A DNA stretch of 33,924 bases from Roseibium sp. (GCF_025698965.1 NZ_JAILWL010000011.1:1-33924), one strand, 5' to 3'; counted from the stretch's first letter, positions 25,604 through 33,924 are shown. Translations and numbers: made by a program. Notes: a model not told the origin generated them from the letters alone.

Positions 25604-26368
25604 ATGCGGAACCCAACAGTATGTGTTGTAATACCAGCTAAAAACGAAGCTCGAAATCTTCCATTGGTATTAAAGAAAATCCCCGGATGGATCGATGAAG
25701 TGATCCTGGTAGACGGGAATTCCGAAGATGACACAATTGCGGTTGCCCGCAACCTCATGCCCGGCATCAAAATCGTCTCCGAAGACCGCCCAGGTAAAGG
25801 CGCTGCCTTGAGATGCGGTTTTGCAGCTTCCCGCTCCGATATCATCGTCATGATAGATGCTGACGGTTCCATGGATCCGGCGGAAATACCTGCCTTTGTC
25901 GGCGCTCTGCTTTCCGGCGCGGACTTCGTAAAGGGGTCCCGATTCCTGCAAGGCGGCGGAACTGATGACATGGAATGGTATCGGCGCATTGGCAACTGGG
26001 GCTTTGTCAAGCTCGTCACCTGGAGATTTGGCGGCAGGTTTACCGACCTTTGTTACGGCTACATCGCATTTTGGCGCGAGAGCCTGCAGCGGCTTTCCCT
26101 TGAAAACGACGACGGATTCGAAATCGAAACCAGCATGAACGTGCAGGCTCTCCAGGCTCAACTGGCCATTTCGGAAGTTCCCAGCAAGGAAGCCCCTCGC
26201 GCCTATGGCGTCAGCAACTTGAGGACTTTCCCGGACGGTTGGCGCGTTCTGATGACGATCGCCCGTCTGGGATTGCCGCTTCCAGGCAGCCGTCTGGGCA
26301 CCCCAGCGCCGATCAGCAACAGCCGACTGGCAACAAATTCAACCGATGTCCGCAACCCCAACCCCTGA
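25604..26368 (+). CDS. Family 2 glycosyltransferase (dolichol-phosphate mannosyltransferase-like)
   Basis: This 254-residue GT-A glycosyltransferase resembles DPM1/undecaprenyl-phosphate sugar transferases. Visible motifs are VVIPAKNEARNLP near the N-terminus, VDGNSEDDT, the metal/nucleotide-binding DADGSMDP at about residue 83, and FTDLCYGYIAFWRE in the acceptor half. There are no obvious membrane helices at the C-terminus, unlike GtrB. The start has GGAG 9 bases upstream. A better ribosome site serves an in-frame ATG 18 bases upstream that hits TAG after three codons. It is the first gene of a five-gene cassette. The sugar and acceptor are unknown; it could make a lipid-linked sugar donor for an exopolysaccharide. 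Confidence 0.82.
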   Translation: MRNPTVCVVIPAKNEARNLPLVLKKIPGWIDEVILVDGNSEDDTIAVARNLMPGIKIVSEDRPGKGAALRCGFAASRSDIIVMIDADGSMDPAEIPAFVGALLSGADFVKGSRFLQGGGTDDMEWYRRIGNWGFVKLVTWRFGGRFTDLCYGYIAFWRESLQRLSLENDDGFEIETSMNVQALQAQLAISEVPSKEAPRAYGVSNLRTFPDGWRVLMTIARLGLPLPGSRLGTPAPISNSRLATNSTDVRNPNP

Positions 26369-26376
26369 GACTCGAG

Positions 26377-28587
26377 ATGAGCACACCCGTCACGATATCG
26401 GTCGTTGTCTGTGCACATACGCTGGATCGGTTGCGCCACATCGGCGAGATGGTGTCCTCCGTGCGCGCACAGACTTACCCGGCGATGTCTCTGATTATCG
26501 TGTGCGATCACAGTGAAGCCCTCTTCAGGGTTCTCAAGTCCGAATTTAAAACCGTCGAAGTCATCAGGAACGAATACGAAAAAGGGCTTTCGGGCGCCAG
26601 GAACACAGGCGTCAAATGTGCGCTTGGAGATGTCGTCGCCTTTCTTGATGATGACGCGGCCGCAGACCCTTGTTGGCTGGAACAGATCGCGATCGCCTAC
26701 GAAGATCCCGCTGTCATGGCCGTCGGTGGCTCCATTGCCCCTGCCTGGACAATCGGGCGGCCTAAATGGTTTCCCTATGAGTTCGACTGGGTCAACGGAT
26801 GCAGCTACATCGGACTGCCCAGGGAACGACGCCCGGTGCGCAATCTGATCGGTTGCAACATGTCGGTTCGCCGAAACGTCCTGGAGCAAACCGGCGGCTT
26901 TCGATCCGGCCTGGGCCGTGTCGGCAACAACGCGGCCGGGTGTGAAGAAACGGAATTTTTCATAAGGGCCAAATCCCTCCTTCCCAACCAGGTTATTCTC
27001 TACGAGCCACAGGCCCGCGTTCGCCACCATGTGCCTCCTGCACGGTGCACCTGGAAACATTTCATGGGTCGCTGCCGGGCTGAAGGAAGGTCAAAAGCAC
27101 AAATGGCTCGCCTGATCGGCCCTGACCGAGCCCTTTCCAACGAAAGAAGCTTCGCCTTCAAGACCCTTCCTGAAGGCGTATTGCGTAACATCGGTGAGGC
27201 TTTGCGCGGGGACTTGTCCGGCTTGGCCCGCGCTGGCGCAATTTTGACCGGACTGACCGTCACAACCGTTGCCTACTGCCGTGAACGTGTATGGTCCACA
27301 AGGGCCCAGCACCGCCCTCCGCCTCCGTTTGAGCCCATTCAAATCATTGACTGGGATCTGGGAAACCGTCCACCTTCGCGCCTTCAGGATCAACTGAAAC
27401 CGGATGCGTGGTGTGGGGGCGCGTTTTGCCTGTTCAGATCCAAAGGCACCCCGATCGCCATCGAGGAACTGCGCTTCGACAGGTCCAGGAAGATCGATAA
27501 TTGCGTAAGCGAAATTCTCGACCGCCTGCCGCACTCGAATGTTTCCCACCTGCTTAGAACACCTTCCGGTCCTCGCAGCCCGTGGGTAACTGTTGTCGTG
27601 GCGACAAGAGACAGACCTGACAGTCTTCTCAAATGCCTTGATAGCCTTCTGCAACAATCCTATTCGGCCATGAACATTATCGTGGTCGACAATGCTCCGT
27701 CTTCGAATGCGACTGCCGATCTTATTGCCGGAGTCTTCGCACCGAGCGGCCGTGTGCAATATGCGCGTGAAGATCGTGCTGGCTTGGGAACCGCCCACAA
27801 CACCGGACTGGCGCTTTCGCTGGGGGACATCGTCGCATTCACGGACGATGATGTCATTGTCGATCCCAACTGGGTTGCGACAATTGCGTCTGAATTTTCA
27901 ATATCTCCAAAAATCGGTTGCGTAACGGGCATGATCTTGCCCGCCGAGCTGGAAACACGGGCACAATATTGGGTCGAACGGCACGGTGGTTTCGGCAAGG
28001 GCGTGGACCGACGCGTATATGATCTGGAGGACAACAAGCCCGCGGATCCTTTGTTCCCCTATACAGCCGGCACCTTCGGCTCCGGGGCGAATATGGCTTT
28101 CAGGCGGAAGGCACTCGTTGAAGCCGGTGCGTTTGACGGCGCACTCGGCGCCGGAACTCCGGCACGAGGCGGTGATGACCTGGCCTCTTTCGTCGCTATA
28201 CTCGAAGCCGGGTATCAGCTTGTCTATTCGCCCGGTGCAATCGTCTGGCACTTCCACAGACGCGCAGAAGCCGGCGTGCGCCGCCAGGCTTATGGCTACG
28301 GCGTCGGTCTGGGAGCATATCTCACCAAGCAGGTTTTCGATAATCCGGGCAAACTGTTTCTGCTCGGCAGAAAATTTCCCGCTGCCTTGACACATCTGCT
28401 TTCGAGCAAGTCTGAGAAGATGGTGCGGCTGCCCGATGACTACCCCCGCCACCTGATCTGGCGGGAGCGTTTCGGCATTCTTATGGGCCTGCCCGGATAT
28501 CTCCAAAGTCGTTTCAAAACACGCCGCTCCATTTCCTCAAGAACGCGTTCGCAGGTTCTGGCGGGCGCAGACCCATCGCTGGAGTGA
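26377..28587 (+). CDS. Tandem two-domain family 2 glycosyltransferase
   Basis: This 736-residue protein contains two GT2 domains in one chain. Domain 1 (about residues 5-230) has ISVVVCAHTLDRL and FLDDDAAADP. Domain 2 (about 402-640) has VTVVVATRDRPDS, VVDNAPSSNATAD and FTDDDVIVDP, followed by HFHRRAEAG. The linker (about 320-395) is not a recognised domain. I chose ATG 26377 (MSTPVTISVV), 8 bases after the previous stop, because the frame upstream overlaps the preceding gene and carries low-complexity residues. Two active sites suggest transfer of two sugars in sequence, or a disaccharide repeat. It is cytoplasmic or membrane-associated; the product is unknown. Confidence 0.82.
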   Translation: MSTPVTISVVVCAHTLDRLRHIGEMVSSVRAQTYPAMSLIIVCDHSEALFRVLKSEFKTVEVIRNEYEKGLSGARNTGVKCALGDVVAFLDDDAAADPCWLEQIAIAYEDPAVMAVGGSIAPAWTIGRPKWFPYEFDWVNGCSYIGLPRERRPVRNLIGCNMSVRRNVLEQTGGFRSGLGRVGNNAAGCEETEFFIRAKSLLPNQVILYEPQARVRHHVPPARCTWKHFMGRCRAEGRSKAQMARLIGPDRALSNERSFAFKTLPEGVLRNIGEALRGDLSGLARAGAILTGLTVTTVAYCRERVWSTRAQHRPPPPFEPIQIIDWDLGNRPPSRLQDQLKPDAWCGGAFCLFRSKGTPIAIEELRFDRSRKIDNCVSEILDRLPHSNVSHLLRTPSGPRSPWVTVVVATRDRPDSLLKCLDSLLQQSYSAMNIIVVDNAPSSNATADLIAGVFAPSGRVQYAREDRAGLGTAHNTGLALSLGDIVAFTDDDVIVDPNWVATIASEFSISPKIGCVTGMILPAELETRAQYWVERHGGFGKGVDRRVYDLEDNKPADPLFPYTAGTFGSGANMAFRRKALVEAGAFDGALGAGTPARGGDDLASFVAILEAGYQLVYSPGAIVWHFHRRAEAGVRRQAYGYGVGLGAYLTKQVFDNPGKLFLLGRKFPAALTHLLSSKSEKMVRLPDDYPRHLIWRERFGILMGLPGYLQSRFKTRRSISSRTRSQVLAGADPSLE

Positions 28588-28593
28588 TCGATC

Positions 28594-29427
28594 ATGCGTA
28601 CCATTCCGATCTTGATGTATCATTCCGTGGCCGACCAGGTAGACGCACGCTACAAGACATGGGCTGTGACCCCGTCGCGCTTTGCCAGCCAAATGGCTGC
28701 CCTGTCGGAGAACGGCTATTCTGTGTTCGGCATATCCACAATTCTGAGGCGGCTCGATGCCGGACTTCCACTTCCCCAAAAGTTTGTCGCGCTGACATTT
28801 GACGACGGTCTGCAGGATTTTCTGATCGGGGCTTTTCCGATTCTCGAAGAAAACAGGTTTCAGGCAACGCTCTATGTGGTCGCCGGCCGTGTTGCCAGCA
28901 GCAGCAACTGGTTGGCCACATTGGGAGAAGGCGACAGACCCATGTTGCGTGTCGAGGAGATAAGAGATCTTCATTTCAACGGCATCGAAATCGGGGCCCA
29001 CAGCCTGACACATCCCGAACTCGACCTTTTGAATCGCAAAGCCTGCGAACGAGAGATCCGCGACAGCCGCCTCGTGCTTGAAGACATGATCGGAGCTCGC
29101 GTTTCGACATTTGCCTATCCGCATGGTTATGCCTCACCGACAACCCGGCAACTGGTGCACGAAGCCGGATACGCGTCGGCTGTGCGTGTTCGCCATGCGC
29201 TCTCCCATGCATCAGAGAACCGTTATGGACTTTCCCGTCTGATCGTCACTCAGAAACACGACCCAGAGGGATTGATCGCCTTGCTCGAGGGCAAGGGGAT
29301 ACCAACAGCGCCGCCTCAGGATCGCCTCGCCGGAACCTGCTGGCGAATTGCGCGGCGCATTCGCAACCGACTGAAGCCACCGCTGACCGGCGATGGCCCC
29401 TTTATGCCTGCTGGGGGACGGATTTGA
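28594..29427 (+). CDS. Polysaccharide deacetylase (NodB homology domain)
   Basis: This 277-residue protein of carbohydrate esterase family 4 type removes acetyl groups from N-acetylated sugars. The metal site is visible as TFDDG (aspartates at about residues 69-70) and HSLTH (H136 and H140), followed by FAYPHG. The N-terminus (MRTIPILMYHSV) is typical of the family, and no signal peptide is obvious. The ATG follows the previous stop by 6 bases, with GGAG upstream, and its stop overlaps the next start as TGATG. It implies an amino-sugar-containing polysaccharide that is partly deacetylated, as in PNAG-like polymers. No synthase or exporter gene is in the window. Confidence 0.87.
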   Translation: MRTIPILMYHSVADQVDARYKTWAVTPSRFASQMAALSENGYSVFGISTILRRLDAGLPLPQKFVALTFDDGLQDFLIGAFPILEENRFQATLYVVAGRVASSSNWLATLGEGDRPMLRVEEIRDLHFNGIEIGAHSLTHPELDLLNRKACEREIRDSRLVLEDMIGARVSTFAYPHGYASPTTRQLVHEAGYASAVRVRHALSHASENRYGLSRLIVTQKHDPEGLIALLEGKGIPTAPPQDRLAGTCWRIARRIRNRLKPPLTGDGPFMPAGGRI

Positions 29428-31139
29428 TGAAACAGATTTTTTGTTCGACCGCATTACAACGCGGCGCCTTGATCTTCGCAACCTGCCTTGCGACCGGCTT
29501 TGCCGGGAATGCTGCAGAGGCCACAAGCGGTTCCGGACAAACAGATCCGGCAATCTCAAAAGCCATCACGCTAATCGGCGACATGTACCTGGAAGGCACA
29601 ATAGGACGGAGCGACGGCGCAATCGCACTTGCTTATTATCAGAACCTTTCGACCAGCAACGGCAGAATACTTGCTGCAATCCCTCCCGAAAAACTCATCA
29701 CCAGTTCTGATGAGAACCCGCAGCCGGACAGCATAAGCGCAATCGGTGTTTATCAGGTGGCGGCGAACCAGGGGAATCCGGATGCTTTTTTGCGGCTTGG
29801 CGATCTCTATCTAGATGGCGATCTGGTTACGGCAGATCCGGAAAAGGCCTTTTCCTTTTTCGAGCAGGCAGCTGAATTGGGAAGTGAGACGGCCGCCGTC
29901 AACATCGGATTGATGATGATTGATGGCAACGGAACGTCCCACGACATCAACGGCGGTATCGCGCTCTTGTCGGAAGCGGCGGGCAATGGCAATGGCAGGG
30001 CATTGATGGCGCTTGGCAACATTTACAGAACCGGATCGGCAGAGGGGGTCGATATCGATGCGGCTCGCAGTTTCGACTATTACAAACGCGCTGCAGATGG
30101 TGGCAATATCGCTGCATCGCTTATCACCGCACGCATGATGATAGACGGTGAAGGGACTCCAGCCACACCAAAAAGAGGATATGAGATCGCTCATCAGCTT
30201 GCTGAAGCAAATGACCCTTCAGCACTGCTGCTCATGGGAGACATTCATCTGACCGGTATTGCAGACTTGCTGCCCCCCGATCCGGTAAAAGCCTATGAGG
30301 CATATTCCCTAGCCAGCCAGGCAGGCAGCACCACCGGGCGCAAGCAGACAGCCTTGATGCTGATCCGCGGTGAAGGTGTAGGTCAGGATCCGGACGCGGG
30401 CCTTGGTATTTTGCAGGAAATGGCCAAAGCCGGCGATGCGTCTGCAATGTATTCTCTTGGCCAGCTCTATGAGAACGGATCCGAAAATGCCGTCTCGGCA
30501 AACCTCCCAAAGGCCTTCGAATACTACAAGAATGCCGCGGCGGCCGACGACCCCAGCTCAAAGCTGAGAATGGCCTATATGCTGATCGAAGGCATTGGAA
30601 CCCAACGGGACATGAAGGCCGGAGCTGCCATGCTTGAACTGTTGGTGATAGGTGGCAATTCTGACGCGAACCTGATGCTGGCTGAATATCACTCCGGCGC
30701 AATCGGGGAAGGACAAGCCCAGGACCTCAACAAGGCCTTCGGTTATTATCAAACCGCCGCGGCCGCCGGCAGCGGAACGGCGCGGGTGCAGGCAGCTTTG
30801 ATGCTTCTGCGCGGTCAGGGAACAGAAGTCGACCAGCAAGCGGGCATGACGCTCCTGAAATCTGCAGCCGATGCGGGAGATCCCAACGCGTTGCTCACGC
30901 TCGGGACGGTTTACGTCTCTGGTGAGGCAGGAAAGATCGACGCGAATGCCGCGATTGCCGCATATGAAGCAGCCGCCGCACGCGGTGTCGCGATGGCCTA
31001 TATCCTGCTTGGCGACCTTTACAGCCGCGGCGAAATCATTCCAGCTGATGGGGAGCTTGCCGTTCTCTACTACAAGAAAGCGGCAGGTATTGAGCCTCCG
31101 GCTGAAGTCAGTCCGATCAACAACGCCAACACTCAATGA
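29427..31139 (+). CDS. Secreted Sel1-repeat (TPR-like) protein, first copy
   Basis: This 570-residue protein has an N-terminal signal peptide (hydrophobic LIFATCLATGFAGNAAEA) followed by about ten or more Sel1/TPR-like repeats of 33-37 residues, with signatures such as ALMALGNIYRTG and AFGYYQTAAAAG. Such repeats form curved solenoids for protein contacts; AlgK in alginate secretion is a well-known periplasmic example. There is no lipobox of the AlgK type that I can defend, although a cysteine lies in the signal region. The ATG at 29427 overlaps the deacetylase stop, with GGGGGA upstream. Role inferred: periplasmic scaffold for polysaccharide assembly or export. Confidence 0.83.
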   Translation: MKQIFCSTALQRGALIFATCLATGFAGNAAEATSGSGQTDPAISKAITLIGDMYLEGTIGRSDGAIALAYYQNLSTSNGRILAAIPPEKLITSSDENPQPDSISAIGVYQVAANQGNPDAFLRLGDLYLDGDLVTADPEKAFSFFEQAAELGSETAAVNIGLMMIDGNGTSHDINGGIALLSEAAGNGNGRALMALGNIYRTGSAEGVDIDAARSFDYYKRAADGGNIAASLITARMMIDGEGTPATPKRGYEIAHQLAEANDPSALLLMGDIHLTGIADLLPPDPVKAYEAYSLASQAGSTTGRKQTALMLIRGEGVGQDPDAGLGILQEMAKAGDASAMYSLGQLYENGSENAVSANLPKAFEYYKNAAAADDPSSKLRMAYMLIEGIGTQRDMKAGAAMLELLVIGGNSDANLMLAEYHSGAIGEGQAQDLNKAFGYYQTAAAAGSGTARVQAALMLLRGQGTEVDQQAGMTLLKSAADAGDPNALLTLGTVYVSGEAGKIDANAAIAAYEAAAARGVAMAYILLGDLYSRGEIIPADGELAVLYYKKAAGIEPPAEVSPINNANTQ

Positions 31140-32383
31140 CAGGGATAATCTCCAGTCTGCTTCTTCATGCGGTGCGCCATTGGGCGCGCTGCATGCAGGT
31201 GCTTCTGTTGATGTTTATCTGTTTTCACCTATCCGCTGCCGAGGCAGAAACACCATCCCGATCGCTTGAGGCTTCTGCCCTCTCTCGATTGGGCGAACTG
31301 ATCCTGGACGGCAGGTTGTTGCAATACGACCCATCGCAGGCGCTGGTCTATTTTTCCAAGGCAGCGGAACTCGGTGATCGGACGGCGCGGTTGCGCATGG
31401 CGGAGATGTCTCTTCGCGGAATTGGAACGAAACAGGATATTGAAAGCGCTCTTCAGGAAATCAAAACGATTGCAGCAGAAGGCAGTTTGAGCGCTCATGT
31501 AAGTCTCGGCGATATTTATGCTCTCGGCTATGCCGGTTTCATTGATCTTAACGCCTCGCTCGCAGCATACGAAAAAGCTGCCGATGCGGGAAACATTACA
31601 GCAGCCCTGCGCCTTTCTGAAATCTACCGATACGGCCTGTTCGGCAGAAAGGACCCAAGGCGCTCTTACGGATATCTCGCCCGAGCAAAGGCCCTCGGAA
31701 ATTCCTATGCGCTTTATCTGATGGGCACAGGTTTGGTCGAAGGAGAATTCAGACAGGTTGGGCGTCCAAGATCAGGCTTGGAAATGTTCCGGGAGGCTGA
31801 AAAGAGAGGTGTCGCAGACGCGACAATTGCACTGGCGATGCGGCGGGATAATCGGGCCGCGCAACTGTTACCCCGGAGCAAACTGCTCAACAAACTTGCC
31901 GGCATGGCTGACAACGGCAACCGGGAAGCGGCACTTCGCCTATTCGACTACTATCTCGATCCGAAAAACTGGGGGTCCCGCTACCTGTCTGCCAGAAACA
32001 TCAGAATGGCGCGCGCGCGTCTTGAAAAAATCGCAGGACGCATCGATCCGGGTGAATTGGAGTATCGCGAACTTCTTCTCGACATCCTGTCCGCGGAAAA
32101 GGCCGCCTATGCTTCACTTTACGATCGGATCGATACAATTCCGCCGCGCAGTCGCCCAAGCCTGCTGAGGAGAACTCTTAGAAGCAATCCGAATGCTTTC
32201 TTCTATTTTGTTCAAATGCGTCTATCTGAAACCGGTTTTTTCCGAGGGCGGCTGGATGGACTTTTGAAACGAAGGACGATTTCAGCAATTATGAACTACT
32301 GCGCATCCCTGGGTGTTAAAACCATGTGCAGGCGCGGACCTCTCTCGGTTCAGACGACACGTTTGCTCATTCACGCGTTTTGA
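31136..32383 (+). CDS. Secreted Sel1-repeat protein with C-terminal peptidoglycan-binding-like domain
   Basis: This 415-residue protein starts at an ATGA overlap with the previous Sel1 gene. A hydrophobic segment (MQVLLLMFICFHLSAAEA) looks like a signal peptide or membrane anchor. Sel1-like repeats cover about residues 45-240 (ALVYFSKAAELGDRTARLRMA). The C-terminal 60 residues (VQMRLSETGFFRGRLDGLL, then TISAIMNYCASLG) resemble the PG_binding_1 fold (LQ..L...G.Y.G..DG...T..AI). That would tie a scaffold to the cell wall. It is the last gene of the cassette. An AT-rich hairpin (32382-32400) overlaps its stop codon. Function is inferred from domains only. Confidence 0.8.
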   Translation: MTGIISSLLLHAVRHWARCMQVLLLMFICFHLSAAEAETPSRSLEASALSRLGELILDGRLLQYDPSQALVYFSKAAELGDRTARLRMAEMSLRGIGTKQDIESALQEIKTIAAEGSLSAHVSLGDIYALGYAGFIDLNASLAAYEKAADAGNITAALRLSEIYRYGLFGRKDPRRSYGYLARAKALGNSYALYLMGTGLVEGEFRQVGRPRSGLEMFREAEKRGVADATIALAMRRDNRAAQLLPRSKLLNKLAGMADNGNREAALRLFDYYLDPKNWGSRYLSARNIRMARARLEKIAGRIDPGELEYRELLLDILSAEKAAYASLYDRIDTIPPRSRPSLLRRTLRSNPNAFFYFVQMRLSETGFFRGRLDGLLKRRTISAIMNYCASLGVKTMCRRGPLSVQTTRLLIHAF

Positions 32384-32682
32384 ATTTTTGAGCAAAATTC
32401 TGCAGAATTCGAGTTGACGTCCAATATCACGCCAACTTCCTGGCCCGGCTGTGCAATTTGAGGTCACAGGCTTGCAGAACCACACCCATCTTCTCCAAAT
32501 TGGACAAAACTATGAACAATTTTTCCCCAAATTTAAAGATTTAGTCCTAAAGCTCTAGATGACATCTACGGCATTTTTTAATATTATTGCGAGGTCGTGG
32601 AAATTAGCAAAATACAGTAAATGACATCCCCATCGCAACGGGTCGCTGTGCTCGTCTATTTTTAGATTGAAAGGCTAACGGG

Positions 32683-32862
32683 ATGGAAAGTGGGCAGCAT
32701 CTAACCGACTACTCGGACGCTCCGCCTGAGTATGATCGGAAGTATCAACCAGAAGACACATTCTGGTTTCATCTCAGAATGCTGACAATGCAAGATCTAA
32801 TAGATAAGAAGAATGCTACGAATCTGAATTACCATAGAGGTAATCCAAACATTACCAACTAA
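32683..32862 (+). CDS. Possible small hypothetical protein, 59 residues
   Basis: A short frame runs from ATG 32683 to TAA 32860-32862, with AAAGG about 8 bases upstream. The product is hydrophilic (MESGQHLTDYSDAPPEYDRK at the start, then WFHLRMLTMQDLIDKK) with no signal peptide or known domain that I recognise. It stands alone in the gap between the Sel1 gene and the LuxR regulator. Codon use is more AT-rich than its neighbours, so it could be a recent arrival or a chance frame. Confidence 0.35.
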   Translation: MESGQHLTDYSDAPPEYDRKYQPEDTFWFHLRMLTMQDLIDKKNATNLNYHRGNPNITN

Positions 32863-32910
32863 GCGACCATTCAAACGGAATAGGTTTGCGCGGTAAGGGC
32901 ATTTCATTAT

Positions 32911-32987
32911 TACGCAGGCCTTCTTTTGCAAGGAGACCTGCGAAAGGTCGGGCTTGTCTATCGCAGAGCGAGCAAGACCGCCGACCT
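32911..32987. other. Two consecutive stem-loops in the 32384-33176 gap
   Basis: Stem 1 pairs CGCAGG (32913-32918) with CCTGCG (32937-32942), with an inner CCTT/AAGG helix. Stem 2 pairs AGGTCGG (32945-32951) with CCGACCT (32981-32987), with an inner CTTG/CAAG helix. This could be a small RNA or a relic; no gene name is justified. Apart from the small frame at 32683, I see no other supported feature in this gap. Confidence 0.3.
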
Positions 32988-33176
32988 CCTATCGAAGCCG
33001 GCGCTCATTTGAAGGGCATACCGGAAAGAAAGCAGGCTGGCTTGAAGCTACGCAAGCAGCTGATCGTTTTGTCGACACATAATGAAGTCGAAGCAACCTG
33101 GTCACAGGTCACTTGAGCCTGCGCGCGAACATCATTGAACGCCTCACAGAAGCATGCTCAAATCACCGAGCAAACT

Positions 33177-33893
33177 CTATCTTTCCAGGCGGCGTCGATC
33201 ATCGGCGTCCTGAATTTGAAAAAACGCTGCTGCTGCCTCAGTCCGGTTGGACACACCCATTTTCGAGATGATGTGGTGAATGTGCAGCTTTATTGTGTGT
33301 TCGGACAAATTCAGATTAGCGGCGATAGTTTTGTTTTGCTGCCCTTGCGCGATCAGAGCAAGCACCTCCCGCTCCCGCGGTGTGAGAGCACCGACGGCAT
33401 GATGATCGCCGGTCTGAACGACTTCCTCAGTGTTTCGTGTTTTTTCAAGCTGCATATTCCGGTCAATCTCCAACAGCTCGACAAGGTCGGGCGGCATGTA
33501 AGATCCACCATGCAACATGATCTGCACGGCAAACAGCCACAGATCCAGTCTCAAATTCATGGGCAGGATATTGTGAATTACTCCAGTTTTGAGACATTCG
33601 CGAATATACTGCTTGGAGTGATAATCACCGTTGAAAGTCAGACACAATCCGGTATTGGGGTATTTGTCCTGAAACTGTCGAAGGTTGGTTGTATTAGCCA
33701 CCCCATACGCCTCGTCAATGAGGATCAAATTCGGGTAGGCATCATCATGATCAGCGGTACGGACCAGGTTTACCCAGTCATTGGTAATATGCACCGCCAG
33801 ATCAGGAAGTTCCCTGACCAGGGCATTTTCGAGTGGGTTAGGCAAACGATCACCAGGCCCTATAAAATATAAATAACGCAATTGGTTCGACAT
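33177..33893 (-). CDS. LuxR-family regulator with degenerate receiver-like domain
   Basis: This 238-residue regulator has an N-terminal receiver-like domain (about residues 5-130) and a C-terminal LuxR/FixJ helix-turn-helix (LTPREREVLALIAQGQQNKT, then LSEHTIKLHIHHIISKMGVSNRTEAA). An aspartate at the usual phosphorylation strand remains (D60 in NLILIDEAYG). The N-terminal acidic pair and the conserved lysine region appear missing, so phosphorylation is doubtful. The ATG at 33893 has GGGAGG 6 bases upstream. Orphan regulators of this sort (CsgD-like) often control biofilm polysaccharides, and the polysaccharide cassette lies next door. That link is inference. Confidence 0.85.
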   Translation of the reverse strand: MSNQLRYLYFIGPGDRLPNPLENALVRELPDLAVHITNDWVNLVRTADHDDAYPNLILIDEAYGVANTTNLRQFQDKYPNTGLCLTFNGDYHSKQYIRECLKTGVIHNILPMNLRLDLWLFAVQIMLHGGSYMPPDLVELLEIDRNMQLEKTRNTEEVVQTGDHHAVGALTPREREVLALIAQGQQNKTIAANLNLSEHTIKLHIHHIISKMGVSNRTEAAAAFFQIQDADDRRRLER

Positions 33894-33924
33894 TTGTGGC
33901 CTCCCGAGTTTTTGTCATTTTTTT

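Noticed and set aside
32886-33176. Transposase remnant beside the LuxR gene
   Set aside because: Short translated stretches look faintly transposase-like, but I found no clear motif, terminal repeat or target duplication.

Overview
The window looks like chromosomal DNA of a marine-type alphaproteobacterium. Base composition is moderately GC-rich, genes are tightly packed and often translationally coupled, and the content (taurine catabolism, dimethylglycine-dehydrogenase-like demethylases, a MocR-type TauR) fits Rhodobacterales or Stappiaceae (Roseibium/Labrenzia-like). The organism assignment is inference; no rRNA or housekeeping marker is present.

Layout. (1) 1-2759, plus: a 2-oxoacid:acceptor oxidoreductase, alpha/gamma subunit (cut by the left edge) and beta subunit. 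(2) 10410-3008, minus: one operon, xsc-ackA-soeA-soeB-soeC. (3) 18052-10941, minus: a regulator-first operon of XRE-cupin regulator, FAD-GcvT oxidoreductase, MttB-family methyltransferase and a second FAD-GcvT oxidoreductase. (4) 21384-18358, minus: tpa and tauR. (5) 21701-24848, plus: tauABC. (6) 25604-32383, plus: an exopolysaccharide-type cassette of two glycosyltransferase genes, a polysaccharide deacetylase and two Sel1-repeat proteins. (7) 33893-33177, minus: a LuxR-type regulator that may control the cassette.

How it works together. TauABC imports taurine, Tpa transaminates it to sulfoacetaldehyde, and Xsc cleaves that with phosphate to acetyl phosphate and sulfite. AckA turns acetyl phosphate into acetate plus ATP, and SoeABC oxidises sulfite to sulfate, passing electrons to the quinone pool. 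Both awkward Xsc products are therefore handled by genes in the xsc transcript. Three paired CTGG-N-CTAA-like boxes, repeated at 22-23 bp, lie upstream of xsc, at the start of tauR and between tpa and tauA, as expected for one TauR regulon.

The most intriguing part is the MttB/FAD-GcvT operon sitting inside the taurine cluster. It carries three putative C1-removing enzymes and its own regulator with two identical-architecture operators (CGTGAAA-N13-TTTCACG). Its position suggests a pathway feeding N-methylated taurines (such as taurine betaine or dimethyltaurine) into taurine, but its regulation looks separate from TauR and glycine-betaine-type substrates are equally possible. A second oddity is TauC, which carries an extra N-terminal membrane helix and an approximately 115-residue extracytoplasmic Ig/cadherin-like insert absent from ordinary TauC. 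No tRNA, rRNA, CRISPR array or intact mobile element was seen.
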